From NCBI RefSeq assembly GCF_014196915.1, contig NZ_JACIEP010000002.1, positions 372,001-436,000 on the forward strand: 64,000 bases of DNA, in the 5' to 3' direction. Positions 16,366 to 25,165 of this stretch are shown here, piece by piece. Numbering within the stretch: position 1 is the stretch's first letter; every line of letters starts with the position of its first letter. Position numbers and translations under genes: made by a program. Origin of the DNA: Dysgonomonas hofstadii. GTDB taxonomy: Bacteria > Bacteroidota > Bacteroidia > Bacteroidales > Dysgonomonadaceae. The notes below the pieces were generated by a model that was not told the DNA's origin, did no database searches, and saw only the letters and a program-made list of their open reading frames with translations.

Positions 16366-16800
16366 ATGGCATTAGATGTATTAGTAAATAAGTTCGGAAA
16401 GGTTGCCGGCTGGAATAGTACCACGGCAACCATGATGGGGCGCGATATCGAGGGCATTACCGAGTTAAAATATGACGACAACGTAGAAAAGGAAAATATC
16501 TACGGCGCCGGAAAGATGCCCATAGGACGCGGGGAAGGGAACTATAAGGCGACCGCCTCTATTACTCTGATAAAAGAGGAAGTCGACGCCCTGCAACTAT
16601 CACTTGGCCCGGGCAAGCGACTGACGGATATCGCCCCGTTCGACATAGCGGTAAGCTATGACTATCTGAGTAAGATTTATAAAGACCGCATCCGCAATTG
16701 TGAGTTCACAGGGCGGAGCGTCGAAGTAAAACAAAACGATAAAGTTATTGCGACCACTTTCGAGTTGATTGTGTCGCACATTGACTGGAATATCGTGTAA
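16366..16800 (+). CDS. Tail tube protein
   Basis: A 144-residue protein just after the sheath gene, as usual for contractile tails. The pattern MMGRDIEGITELKYDDN near the N-terminus, YGAGKMPIGRGEGNYKATAS in the middle and the final beta strands (TTFELIVSHIDWN) fit the tube fold seen in Bacteroidota phage-like tails. The tube is the inner channel for DNA. Confidence 0.8.
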   Translation: MALDVLVNKFGKVAGWNSTTATMMGRDIEGITELKYDDNVEKENIYGAGKMPIGRGEGNYKATASITLIKEEVDALQLSLGPGKRLTDIAPFDIAVSYDYLSKIYKDRIRNCEFTGRSVEVKQNDKVIATTFELIVSHIDWNIV

Positions 16801-16864
16801 ACCGTAAAGCAGGGGATGGCGAAAACCTTTAATAGAGTAGCCAAATATATAAATACACACAGAT

Positions 16865-17125
16865 ATGTTCATTTTAAGAAGAATTACAAGTCAAGGTTTA
16901 GAGTTGAATACATGTTTAGGTATTGAATATGTATTAGTTCTGAAAGAGGTAAATGAGAGCGAATTTAGAGACCGCGTCAAGTTATGGGGCGAGGAAGATT
17001 TGAAAGACTTGTATGGCGTTGTGTGCTTCGATGATGGGGACTCGATAATGCCATTGTATAAAAAATCATCTTACTACATCATGACCGGCGACGGGAAAAC
17101 ATTCTCTAATATTTCGGAAAAATAA
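16865..17125 (+). CDS. Small conserved phage protein, unknown function
   Basis: An 86-residue protein that starts MFILRRITSQGLELNTCLG and contains GVVCFDDGDSIMPLYKKSSY. This looks like a short, well conserved Bacteroidota mobile-element protein rather than a chance ORF, but its function is unknown. It sits between the tail tube and the tail chaperone genes. Confidence 0.65.
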   Translation: MFILRRITSQGLELNTCLGIEYVLVLKEVNESEFRDRVKLWGEEDLKDLYGVVCFDDGDSIMPLYKKSSYYIMTGDGKTFSNISEK

Positions 17126-17147
17126 CGCTTAATATTTTAATGTAAAA

Positions 17148-17480
17148 ATGGAAGAAAAAGATACGAAACCCAAATTATGGGTAATCACGCAAGCGGAGTT
17201 CGACGAATTGGAGGCGAAATACAAACACCTGTATATCGTCGATATAGCCTTCGACGAAAAAGAGCGCTACCAATTTATTTCGCGCCGCCCGACGAAAGAA
17301 GTCATCGAGGCCGTGAATGAGAATAAAGGCTCCGCTTTTAAAGTTGCCGACCTGATGGTAAAAAATATGATCGTGGCGGGCGACATGGAAGCGTTGGACG
17401 ACGGGGTTGTTTATTCCCGTTTGCTCGAATGTCTGACGGGTATCGTAAAAGACGGTAAAAAACTTTTTACGAAAGCATAG
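17148..17480 (+). CDS. Tail assembly chaperone, short form (gpG-like)
   Basis: A 110-residue protein between tube and tape measure genes, where nearly all long-tailed phages encode a tail chaperone pair. It is a small alpha/beta protein with a helical C-terminal half (VADLMVKNMIVAGDMEALDD). The end of the gene holds a run of six A and five T (17457-17468), and a second open frame follows at -1. The short form stops at the TAG at 17478-17480. A longer fusion is described in the next entry. Confidence 0.75.
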   Translation: MEEKDTKPKLWVITQAEFDELEAKYKHLYIVDIAFDEKERYQFISRRPTKEVIEAVNENKGSAFKVADLMVKNMIVAGDMEALDDGVVYSRLLECLTGIVKDGKKLFTKA

Positions 17481-17698
17481 AGGAAGCATACACCGCTTTC
17501 AAGTCGGATACGAACCTATTGGCGCAAATAGACCTCGTTATCGAACAAACATTCGGGGTAAAGGCAAAGGACTTAGACGAGGAAGCGTGGCTCAACTTCT
17601 ATGCAAAATACAGATACCTGAAAGAAATTGATATCGAAATTCAATCTAAAGTAATCACTAAGGGCGTTTTGGATGCCGCTAAAATATTGTTCGGATGA
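17459..17698 (+). CDS. Tail assembly chaperone, -1 frameshift extension (gpGT-like)
   Basis: The -1 frame is open from 17459 to the TGA at 17696-17698. It encodes about 78 residues, with KSDTNLLAQIDLVIEQTFG and then EEAWLNFYAKYRYLKEID. There is no ATG, GTG or TTG start that would give most of this sequence, so it is most simply made by slippage at AAAAAACTTTTT (17457-17468). The joined product would be about 183 residues. The stop overlaps the ATG of the tape measure gene (ATGA). The slippery run is not a textbook heptamer in the zero frame; single-tRNA slippage on AAA or TTT would work. Confidence 0.75.
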   Translation, partial: KTFYESIEEAYTAFKSDTNLLAQIDLVIEQTFGVKAKDLDEEAWLNFYAKYRYLKEIDIEIQSKVITKGVLDAAKILFG

Positions 17699-19653
17699 GT
17701 ACAGTTACAACGCAATGGGTAGCAACGTTTACCGATGAAATCACAGGCCCCGTCGAGGGCGTGACGGATGCGGCCAACGAAGCGGCGGAAGCCATTGACG
17801 GGATGGGCGAAGCGGCGAACGGTGCGGCGGAAGAAATACAAAAAATATCGGCGATGGACTTAAAAGCCGCCGCCGATGCCATTAAAGATTTAACAAATCA
17901 GTTTGAGGAACTGATGAAGCCCGGGCAGGATTTCGAGGTACAAATGAAAAATGTGCAATCCATTACCCAGCAAACCGACGAAGAAATGAGCCGGCTCGGG
18001 GACAGCGCCCGCGAACTTGCCGTACAATTCGGAGGCGACGCTTCCGCCCAGCTTGAAAGTTTCGGGGCTATCATTGCCCGCTTTGGCCCTTCCATAGCAC
18101 AAGACCAAGCGGCAATGGCCTCGATGGGTAACTCGGTATCGACATTAAGCAAGCTGATGGGCAACGATGCCGTGGGCGCAATGGACGCACTAACAACGGC
18201 GATGCTCCAATTCGGGGTTGACCTGACCGACCCGCAGACGGCGGCCGCAGAAATGGAACGTATGATGAACGTGATGGCGGCGGCGGGTAACGAGGGCGCC
18301 TCGGAAGTTGCCGACACATCGGAAGCCCTAAAAAATGCAGGGGTGCTCGCTAAACAGGCGAATGTTTCTTTTGAAGAAACAAACGCAGCTTTGCAGGCTT
18401 TGGCACAAGGCGGGCGCGTGGGAGCCGAGGCGGGTGTATCGCTTCGTAACGTACTCGGAAAAATGGGCGGTCTTGATGTGATACCGCGTAAGGCACGGGA
18501 AAAGTTAAGGGAGCTTGGTATTAACTACGATATCGTTTCCGATAAGACACTTCCTTTTGCCACCCGATTACAGGAACTGAAAAAGGCACAGGCAGACGCA
18601 ACGCTTATCGCGCAAATATTCGGCGTGGAAAATGCGGCGGCCGCGAATATCCTACTCGACAGCATAGATGCACAGCAAGAAATGACGCAAGCCATATCCG
18701 GCACAAACGCGGCTTATGAAAGTGCCGATATTGTAATGAGTAGCCAGATAGAGCAACAATCGCGCATGAATGCTTGGCTCAATGACTTAAAGATTAGCTT
18801 TTTCGATGTAGCCGGTAGCATTACGCCTTTTGTTGTGGGGCTCGGGACGGTTGCCTATACGATTGCCAATATAGCCGCAGCGGCGGCAGGGATACAGAAA
18901 CTTATTGTATTTGTAAAAGGCTTGACTATTGCCACCCACCTACAAACGGCGGCACAATGGGCGCTCAACGCGGCTCAGGCTCTCAGCCCTACCACATGGA
19001 TAATAGCGGGTATTGTGGCCCTTATTGCCGTTGTGGTTGCATGCTGGAATAAGTTCGAGGGCTTCCGTAAGGTCGTTATGGGCGTGTGGGAAGTGATGAA
19101 AGGCTTCGGTAATATACTGAAAGATTTTGTCATTGACCGCATAAAGGGAATAATATCGGGTATCGGCGCTATTGGCGAAGCTATCTCGAAATTATTCGAC
19201 GGCGATTTCTCGGGCGCGTGGGATTCGGCAAAACAGGGCGTTGCCGACCTTTCGGGATATACTGCCGTTAAGAACGCAAAGGAAAGTTTTTCTAATATGG
19301 ATATCGCCGGGCTGTATAACGAGGGCGCGGCAAAAGGTGCAGCTTCATGGGCGGCCGATAATCCGAAAGAAGAAACGACCGGGCTAAGCCCTATGCAAGC
19401 CTTTCAGAGCGGACAGGCTCCGACGGGCGGAACGGGTGGCGCCGTAACGGGAACCGGCGCAGGCGGAAAAGGAGGTAAAGACCCAGGTGACGGTGTAAAG
19501 CTGTCAGGCTCGGGCGGTAGCGGGGGCGGTAAGTCTATCGTTATGACGGTAAACAACTATATCACCGGCTTTAAAGGTAGCGACGAATTGGCAAATGAGG
19601 TAGCCAAAAAGATAAATAACAGATTGTCGGACGGTTTAGCAGTATTGGGATGA
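17695..19653 (+). CDS. Tail tape measure protein
   Basis: A 652-residue protein that starts in the stop codon of the chaperone extension. It is rich in Ala, Gly and Gln. The N-terminal helical region has a tail-lysozyme-unrelated TMP pattern (FEVQMKNVQSITQQTDEEMS). Hydrophobic segments are at about residues 375-420 and 435-450 (TWIIAGIVALIAVVVACW), and a Gly-rich linker is near the C-terminus. Tape measure proteins set tail length and are ejected ahead of DNA; at 652 residues this predicts a fairly short tail. Confidence 0.88.
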   Translation: MSTVTTQWVATFTDEITGPVEGVTDAANEAAEAIDGMGEAANGAAEEIQKISAMDLKAAADAIKDLTNQFEELMKPGQDFEVQMKNVQSITQQTDEEMSRLGDSARELAVQFGGDASAQLESFGAIIARFGPSIAQDQAAMASMGNSVSTLSKLMGNDAVGAMDALTTAMLQFGVDLTDPQTAAAEMERMMNVMAAAGNEGASEVADTSEALKNAGVLAKQANVSFEETNAALQALAQGGRVGAEAGVSLRNVLGKMGGLDVIPRKAREKLRELGINYDIVSDKTLPFATRLQELKKAQADATLIAQIFGVENAAAANILLDSIDAQQEMTQAISGTNAAYESADIVMSSQIEQQSRMNAWLNDLKISFFDVAGSITPFVVGLGTVAYTIANIAAAAAGIQKLIVFVKGLTIATHLQTAAQWALNAAQALSPTTWIIAGIVALIAVVVACWNKFEGFRKVVMGVWEVMKGFGNILKDFVIDRIKGIISGIGAIGEAISKLFDGDFSGAWDSAKQGVADLSGYTAVKNAKESFSNMDIAGLYNEGAAKGAASWAADNPKEETTGLSPMQAFQSGQAPTGGTGGAVTGTGAGGKGGKDPGDGVKLSGSGGSGGGKSIVMTVNNYITGFKGSDELANEVAKKINNRLSDGLAVLG

Positions 19654-19696
19654 TGGTCGCAGACCATTTTATTGGTTGACACATGATAGCAAAGTT

Positions 19697-20344
19697 ATGG
19701 ATGCAGTAGACAGAACAAACGCACTTATTTTCGCGGATGCCATCCGCCATATATTCGGCATCAATACGCCGATATATATTCCGTGGGGCAAAAATGTGCC
19801 TTATGAGGCGGGCGAATTTTCAAATATTCAGTTTGTCCCGGAAGAAACCATACTTGAGGAATTGCCGACATCGGAATTCGGTACAAATGTTTTCGGGGCT
19901 ATCATGCTTGAAGGTGGCGAATATAATATGTACGACCACGACGGTAGCCTTGTAAAAAAACGCTTTGGCGATTATACCCTGCCTTATTCCTGTATCGCCA
20001 GCTTTACCCGCGAATCGAATATAACCAAAACCGAAGTATTGGGCTCGACGGGTACCGTCAAAGAAATATACGGAAAGGGCGATTGGCAGATAACAATAAG
20101 GGGCATTGCTTTTAACCGGCGAAACGGCGAAAAAACAACGGCACACGAACAAATAAGCACGCTGTCGAAATGGGCGAATGTCTGCGACTCGATAGGTGTG
20201 AAAAGTTCGATGTTCCGCAGTAAGGAAATATACAACATTGTTATCGAAACATTTTCGGTACAACCGATTATCGGGCAATGGGACGCTATCCCCTTTCAGA
20301 TCGACGCCATAAGTGACGAACCTATTGAACTGTATTTGCCATGA
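19697..20344 (+). CDS. DUF6046-type tail/baseplate protein
   Basis: A 215-residue protein from the ATG at 19697; an in-frame TTG at 19676 is an alternative. It has the pattern of a Bacteroidota phage family (DUF6046) found just after the tape measure: ADAIRHIFGINTPIYI, a Gly-rich strand part (GTVKEIYGKGDWQITIRG) and a terminal FQIDAISDEPIEL. It probably corresponds to the tail/baseplate connector at the position of Mu gp43. Its stop overlaps the next start by 4 nt. Confidence 0.7.
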   Translation: MDAVDRTNALIFADAIRHIFGINTPIYIPWGKNVPYEAGEFSNIQFVPEETILEELPTSEFGTNVFGAIMLEGGEYNMYDHDGSLVKKRFGDYTLPYSCIASFTRESNITKTEVLGSTGTVKEIYGKGDWQITIRGIAFNRRNGEKTTAHEQISTLSKWANVCDSIGVKSSMFRSKEIYNIVIETFSVQPIIGQWDAIPFQIDAISDEPIELYLP

Positions 20345-21306
20345 GTACGCTTGCGATGGCCGCCGATATATTTTTCCCCGAATCGAGGGGACGACGCGCT
20401 TTCGGTTTTAAACGCGTATCGGCTATACATACAGAAAAAAGCTGGAAGGAATTTGCGGGCATTGCAGAGCTTACGCTTCCGAGAAATGTCAGCGACTTTA
20501 AACGGGTAGAGTCCGACAACCTTTTTCAACTCGGCGACCCCATTACAATAAAATTCGGTTATGGTACCGGGGAACTGCCGACCGAATTTGTAGGGTATAT
20601 ATCCGATGTGGCCGACGGCGTACCGTATGTATTGAAGTGTGAAGACGAGATGTTCAAGTTGAAACGGGGCTCTGTCACCGTAAGCAAAAAGGGCATAAAC
20701 CTAAAGCAGCTACTTGAAACCATCGCCCCGGATTATCAGGTAGAATGCCCGGATATTCCACTCGGAACGGTAAGGTACACGGAAAAAGCGCCCATTGCCA
20801 TATTGGAAAACTTAAAAAAGGAACTTGGTATTTATACTTATTTCGTTGATAAGGTCTTGCACTCGGTAGACGGCAATTCGCAAGGGGATGAAACCATAAA
20901 GATATTGCTCGAAAAGAATGCCGTCAGCGAAAATCTGAACCGAAAAAGTGTGGCGGATGAAAAGGTACTCGTAAAATTCAAGTCCCTGCAACGAACCGGC
21001 AAATACCTGACAGTAGAGATAGGCGATAAAAACGGAACGGTGCAAGTGCGTAACTGGCCCTACCTGACAAAAGCCGAAATTGAGGTAAGGGCGAAGCGTA
21101 TCGTCGAACTGCAAAAGAAAAAGGGCTTTGACGGAACGGTCGAACTTTTTGGGATCCCACGGGCGGAGCAAGGCATGATTCTCGACTTGGCAAGTATTTT
21201 CTATAAAAATATGACGGGTAAGTTTTACATCGATAAAGTAGTAAAAGATTTTGACAAGGGCGGCATCCGCCAGCAACTGACACTTGGTAATAAAGCGGAA
21301 ATATGA
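20341..21306 (+). CDS. Baseplate hub protein (Mu gp44/gpD-like)
   Basis: A 321-residue protein with a domain layout like phage late control gpD/gp44 hub proteins: an N-terminal beta domain (FAGIAELTLPRNVSDF, then GDPITIKFGYG), a middle part, and a C-terminal beta-rich domain ending in IRQQLTLGNKAEI. The hub forms the central channel of the baseplate and carries the spike. It is coupled by 4-nt overlaps to both neighbours. Confidence 0.75.
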   Translation: MSTLAMAADIFFPESRGRRAFGFKRVSAIHTEKSWKEFAGIAELTLPRNVSDFKRVESDNLFQLGDPITIKFGYGTGELPTEFVGYISDVADGVPYVLKCEDEMFKLKRGSVTVSKKGINLKQLLETIAPDYQVECPDIPLGTVRYTEKAPIAILENLKKELGIYTYFVDKVLHSVDGNSQGDETIKILLEKNAVSENLNRKSVADEKVLVKFKSLQRTGKYLTVEIGDKNGTVQVRNWPYLTKAEIEVRAKRIVELQKKKGFDGTVELFGIPRAEQGMILDLASIFYKNMTGKFYIDKVVKDFDKGGIRQQLTLGNKAEI

Positions 21307-21827
21307 GCGAGATAGACAAATTAGCAAAAAGCATCATGGAACGAACCGACGGTGCGCGTCAGGCGCAAATACGGTTTGCCGAATGCGTGTCGATCGATTG
21401 GGATAATAAAACCATGACGGCCAAAGGCACCGGCGACGATGTGGAATATTTGGATGTGACGCTCGGCTATGGCTTTATGGATGTAAAACCGAAGAAAGGC
21501 GCCGTTTGCCTTATCGGAATAATCGAAGGCCAGGAAGTCGTTTCCTTCCTGATAGATGCCGAGGAAGTCGAACTGATGGAAGCCCGCGCCGATAATATTG
21601 TATTCAACGAGGGAAAAAACGACGGGATACCCGTAAGCCCGGAACTAACGAAAAGGCTCAACGCCCTTGAAAAAGATTTGAATGCGGTTAAGGCGATTTT
21701 TGCCGCATGGTCGCCAATGCCTAACGATGGCGGGGCGGCTCTGAAAACTGCCATCGCCACATGGTCGGGGCAACAAATAACGGTTACAAAGCAATCGGAT
21801 ATCGAGGACACTAAAATAAAACACTAA
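21303..21827 (+). CDS. Baseplate spike/assembly protein (Mu gp45-like)
   Basis: A 174-residue protein with an N-terminal OB-fold-like part (AECVSIDWDNKTMTAKGTGD, then YGFMDVKPKKGAVCLIGI) typical of gpV/gp45 spike proteins, followed by a helical and low-complexity end. The order hub, then spike matches Mu. It is expected at the tip of the tail and used in membrane piercing. Confidence 0.68.
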   Translation: MSEIDKLAKSIMERTDGARQAQIRFAECVSIDWDNKTMTAKGTGDDVEYLDVTLGYGFMDVKPKKGAVCLIGIIEGQEVVSFLIDAEEVELMEARADNIVFNEGKNDGIPVSPELTKRLNALEKDLNAVKAIFAAWSPMPNDGGAALKTAIATWSGQQITVTKQSDIEDTKIKH

Positions 21828-22141
21828 TGAGCAAAGGCATACTATTAGACGGTGATAACGACCTGAAAGTAAATATAAAGCGCGACAGTAACGGACTGAT
21901 AACCGACGGGCTGACAATAGGCGAGCGCACCATGCAAGACGCTTATATCGTGCTTGCCAGCAATCAGGGGGATATAAAGGAAGACCCGCTCTGCGGCTCC
22001 AACCTTTTGCGCATGATACGCGGGAAAGCCGATATCGAAAAGATACGCAAAACGGTAGAGATAGCCCTTGCCCGTGTGAAGATAAGGCTCGACGACATAA
22101 AAAATCAATTGGATATAATCATTAACAAAGTGAGCGTATGA
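21827..22141 (+). CDS. Baseplate wedge protein (gp25/Mu gp46-like)
   Basis: A 104-residue protein that starts MSKGILLDGDNDLKVN and contains TIGERTMQDAYIVLASNQGD and EDPLCGSNLLRMIRG. These match the short gp25/gp46-like baseplate proteins of Mu-like phages. It overlaps the stop of the spike gene by one base and the amidase gene by 4 nt. Confidence 0.7.
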   Translation: MSKGILLDGDNDLKVNIKRDSNGLITDGLTIGERTMQDAYIVLASNQGDIKEDPLCGSNLLRMIRGKADIEKIRKTVEIALARVKIRLDDIKNQLDIIINKVSV

Positions 22142-22593
22142 GAAAGATAAACAAAATAATAATTCATTGCGCGGCTACAAAAGAGGGGCAAAACTTTACC
22201 GTTGCCGATATTACCAAATGGCATAAAGCCCGGGGCTTTGCCACTATCGGCTACCACTATGTGATATACTTGGACGGCTCAGTACATACAGGCCGCCCGG
22301 AATCCCAGATAGGGGCACACGTTCAGGGGCAGAATTCCGACTCTATCGGTATTTGCTATATCGGGGGCGTGGACTTGAACGGGAAGCCGAAAGATACCCG
22401 CACACAGGCACAAAAAGAGGCTTTGAAAAAGCTGGTTAAGGAACTAAAAGCCAAATATCCCGGCGCAACCGTTTTGGGGCATCGTGATTATTCGCCCGAT
22501 AGGAACGGCGACGGAATTATAGAGGAATGGGAATGGATGAAAGCCTGCCCGTCCTTCGATGTAAGAAAATGGCTAAAAGAAGAAAATATATAA
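22138..22593 (+). CDS. Endolysin: N-acetylmuramoyl-L-alanine amidase (Amidase_2)
   Basis: A 151-residue single-domain amidase of the T7-lysozyme/PGRP family. The zinc ligands are likely His10 (IIIHCAAT), His115 (VLGHRDYSP) and Cys137 (KACPSFD). GYHYVIYLDGSVHTGR is the family core. No signal peptide is present, so it needs a holin or pinholin to reach peptidoglycan. It sits within baseplate genes, next to two membrane proteins that could complete a lysis cassette. Confidence 0.9.
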   Translation: MRKINKIIIHCAATKEGQNFTVADITKWHKARGFATIGYHYVIYLDGSVHTGRPESQIGAHVQGQNSDSIGICYIGGVDLNGKPKDTRTQAQKEALKKLVKELKAKYPGATVLGHRDYSPDRNGDGIIEEWEWMKACPSFDVRKWLKEENI

Positions 22594-22597
22594 AGCT

Positions 22598-22981
22598 ATG
22601 AATGTACTTGATATAATCAGCCTATTGCTCAACCTTATACTCGGGGGCGGCTTATTGGTATCACTCGCAACCCTTCGCCAAACAAAGCGCAAAGCGGGGG
22701 CGGAAGCCGAAAAGGCAATTGCCGAGGCGCGCGCCGATGAAATTAAAAACGTGGATGCCGCTATAATGATATGGCGCAAGCTGGCGGAAGATATGTCGGA
22801 CAAATACAACGACATGAGTAATAAATGCGAAGCCCTTTCGCGGAGCGTTGAGAATCTGACAACCGAAGTAAATCGCCTACGGCTGACAAATAACCGCATC
22901 ATTCGCTTATTGGATAAGATTACCCCCGAAAACTTGGAGCATGTGGTTGCTGAAATTAAACAGGAATTAAACAAGGATTAA
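22598..22981 (+). CDS. Membrane-anchored coiled-coil protein (holin or spanin partner candidate)
   Basis: A 127-residue protein with one N-terminal membrane span (residues ~4-25, IISLLLNLILGGGLLVSLAT) and a long charged helical tail with Leu/Ile heptads to the end. It follows the endolysin by 4 nt and precedes the lipoprotein-like gene by 2 nt. This layout fits an inner-membrane spanin subunit or a lysis regulator; a classical multi-span holin is not seen. Confidence 0.6.
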   Translation: MNVLDIISLLLNLILGGGLLVSLATLRQTKRKAGAEAEKAIAEARADEIKNVDAAIMIWRKLAEDMSDKYNDMSNKCEALSRSVENLTTEVNRLRLTNNRIIRLLDKITPENLEHVVAEIKQELNKD

Positions 22982-22983
22982 AT

Positions 22984-23520
22984 ATGAAAAATAGAGATGC
23001 AACGAGAACTATCATAACCTGCTTATGCTGTATGTTCATCATGTACGCATGCGTATCGTGCAAAACCTCTCAGAAGGTAGCAACCGAAAGTAGCGTCAAA
23101 GAGCAAAAGGATATTGCCAACGATATCACATCGTCTGAAATATCATCCATTGACGAAGCCGTACAACGATCGATTGAAAAACTGAAAAGCGGGAAATACG
23201 GGATTATCATTAACCGCGTCGAATATGATACTGATAAACCTGCCGACACGATAACCGGGAAGCCTCCAATAAAAAGCGATACAAAAACAAGAATCTCGGC
23301 TCAGGAAGATATCAGGGAAATAGATAATACAACAACCGACCGAAAGGAAACCGTTTCCTCCGAGTTATCCGATAAGACAATAGATAAATCGAAAGTACAA
23401 ACGGAAGATATAACGAAAACAGAGCGGGAACTTAGTCGCATAGAGGTATTAGCCATTTGCTTGGTTGCCGCGCTGTTTATCGTACTTGCAATTTATATAA
23501 TCAGAAAATTTAAAAAGTAG
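22984..23520 (+). CDS. Candidate unimolecular spanin (u-spanin)
   Basis: A 178-residue protein. The N-terminus is a lipoprotein signal (residues ~8-26) with the lipobox-like CVSC, Cys26 being the likely lipidated residue, and then KTSQK. A hydrophilic region rich in Ser, Thr, Asp and Lys follows (~30-150). The C-terminus is a membrane span (about 153-173) with a basic end, IIRKFKK. One protein that links outer and inner membranes in this way is the definition of a u-spanin, as in phage T1. Position next to the endolysin supports it. Confidence 0.6.
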   Translation: MKNRDATRTIITCLCCMFIMYACVSCKTSQKVATESSVKEQKDIANDITSSEISSIDEAVQRSIEKLKSGKYGIIINRVEYDTDKPADTITGKPPIKSDTKTRISAQEDIREIDNTTTDRKETVSSELSDKTIDKSKVQTEDITKTERELSRIEVLAICLVAALFIVLAIYIIRKFKK

Positions 23521-23527
23521 CCCGACA

Positions 23528-23809
23528 ATGGAAACCAAAGTAATAGCCAAACAAAGCCTTTTCGATATCGCCATACTTGCGGGCGGCTCTATCGAGTCGG
23601 TATTCGATATTGCCCTGCAAAACGACTTGAGTATAACGGGCGAAATGTCGGCGGGACAAACAATCGACATATCGGGCATCGAGGGCAACCAGATAACCGA
23701 CTATTACAGAGTAAAAGGCATTATGCCGACAACATTTTCAAGTCAGGAAATATTCACGCTTTCAGGCCTCGGATATATGGCCCTTGAAGAAAACTTTATC
23801 GTATCATGA
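23528..23809 (+). CDS. LysM-like tail protein
   Basis: A 93-residue protein with one LysM-like unit: SLFDIAILAGGSIESVFDIA, then NDLSITGEMSAGQTIDI. In Bacteroidota tails such short LysM proteins lie before the baseplate J gene and are thought to sit in the baseplate. Its stop overlaps the next start by 4 nt. Confidence 0.65.
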   Translation: METKVIAKQSLFDIAILAGGSIESVFDIALQNDLSITGEMSAGQTIDISGIEGNQITDYYRVKGIMPTTFSSQEIFTLSGLGYMALEENFIVS

Positions 23810-24681
23810 CAATAGCGGATATAAAAAAGACAATGACCGATACCTATATTAATGACCCCGATGTCATTGTAAAATACGGGCTGGAAAGCGGCAAAACATT
23901 CGAGGAACAATTTTCGGTTGTCTCGCTCGAAAATATATGGTTTTTCATTGTAGCCACGGCTGTTTGGCTATTCGGGTATAAGCAATTGGTGCAACACAAA
24001 ACGGATGTCGCCAATATATTAAGGGAAAACAAAGCCCATCGCCCGAATTGGTACGCCATGATGGCGAAGCAATTTCAATATGGTTACGCGCTGGTTCCCG
24101 ATACTGACTACTACGATAATACAGGGCTGACCGAAGCACAAATAGCGGCATCGCGCATCGTGAAATTTGCGGCCGCCGTGGAGACGAAGGACAAAAGTAT
24201 AACATATTTAAAGATTGCAACCGAGGCAACCGGACAAAAACAGCCCCTATCGTCCGCCCAGCTTACAGCCTTTACGGCCTATATGATAGACGAAACATCC
24301 GACACGGGTGTAAGGATAGAAATAATAAATGCTCCGGCAGATACGATGCGGCTGAAAGCCGATGTGTATTTCAATCCGTTGGTATTGGATAGAGAGGGTA
24401 AACGCCTCGACGGAACGAACGACACGCCGGTACAGGACGCCATACGGTCGTACCTGAGTAACCTTTCATTTAATGGGTTATATGCGAATCAATCGCTTGT
24501 AGATAGCGCTCAGGTTGTGGAAGGTGTAGAATTATTCGAACTAAAGGAAGCGGCATCGAAATACGGTACATATACGGAATTTCAGCCGATAAATGCCCGC
24601 AGCATTCCTTATGCCGGCCATTATGCAATTAGTGACGCTAACCTGATATTAAACTTTATAGCGTATGAAGAATATATATAA
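23806..24681 (+). CDS. Baseplate J-like protein (Mu gp47-like)
   Basis: A 291-residue protein. Central and C-terminal parts (ASRIVKFAAAVETKDKSITY, then TPVQDAIRSYLSNLSFNG) match the baseplate J family in its Bacteroidota form, which is shorter than Mu gp47. It forms part of the wedge of contractile baseplates. It overlaps the next gene by 17 nt. Confidence 0.75.
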   Translation: MTIADIKKTMTDTYINDPDVIVKYGLESGKTFEEQFSVVSLENIWFFIVATAVWLFGYKQLVQHKTDVANILRENKAHRPNWYAMMAKQFQYGYALVPDTDYYDNTGLTEAQIAASRIVKFAAAVETKDKSITYLKIATEATGQKQPLSSAQLTAFTAYMIDETSDTGVRIEIINAPADTMRLKADVYFNPLVLDREGKRLDGTNDTPVQDAIRSYLSNLSFNGLYANQSLVDSAQVVEGVELFELKEAASKYGTYTEFQPINARSIPYAGHYAISDANLILNFIAYEEYI

Positions 24682-25165
24682 TATCAGCTATTCGCGGGTG
24701 GCATTGCTCCTTATTCCTTTTGTCATCAGGAAAAAGATACTCGTTGCTTTTCTTGCGGCATTTATGAGGCCCCTCGAAAATCTGAACGAAGACTTTACTG
24801 CGTTCCGCAACTCTGTCGATACTTCGGTAAAATCGCAAGTGTGCTATATGCGCGGAATGCTGAACGATTACTTTGACTATTTCGACCGCCGTATCAGGAT
24901 ACGCACGGCGGCTTTAGATAAAAGCTATTATCTGCTTTGGCAAGACCAATATAACAAGCCGATAATGGTATATAATGAAGATAACCCGGATACATACAAG
25001 CCCTACCTTTTGAGTAAAGACGGGCAGATAGGAACAAACAACCCTGATTTTGAGGTTGTCCTTCCCCCGGGATACGTTCTTTCGGAAAGCGACCGAATTC
25101 AAATGGAGGCTTTAATCAACAATAATAAGTTAGCATCAAAAAAATACATTATAACCAATGGATAG
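24665..25165 (+). CDS. Baseplate/tail protein (Mu gp48-like position)
   Basis: A 166-residue protein after the J-like gene, the place of Mu gp48/P2 gpI. Its N-terminus contains SYSRVALLLIPFVIRKKILV and a helical region, and the end is LASKKYIITNG. It probably joins the baseplate wedge to fibres. The start overlaps the previous gene and the stop overlaps the next by 8 nt. Confidence 0.65.
   Translation: MKNIYNISYSRVALLLIPFVIRKKILVAFLAAFMRPLENLNEDFTAFRNSVDTSVKSQVCYMRGMLNDYFDYFDRRIRIRTAALDKSYYLLWQDQYNKPIMVYNEDNPDTYKPYLLSKDGQIGTNNPDFEVVLPPGYVLSESDRIQMEALINNNKLASKKYIITNG

Noticed and set aside
17478-17480. Nonsense mutation breaking the tail chaperone gene
   Set aside because: The -1 frame is open to the tape measure start and lies in the normal place of the chaperone frameshift, so a programmed event is more likely than decay.
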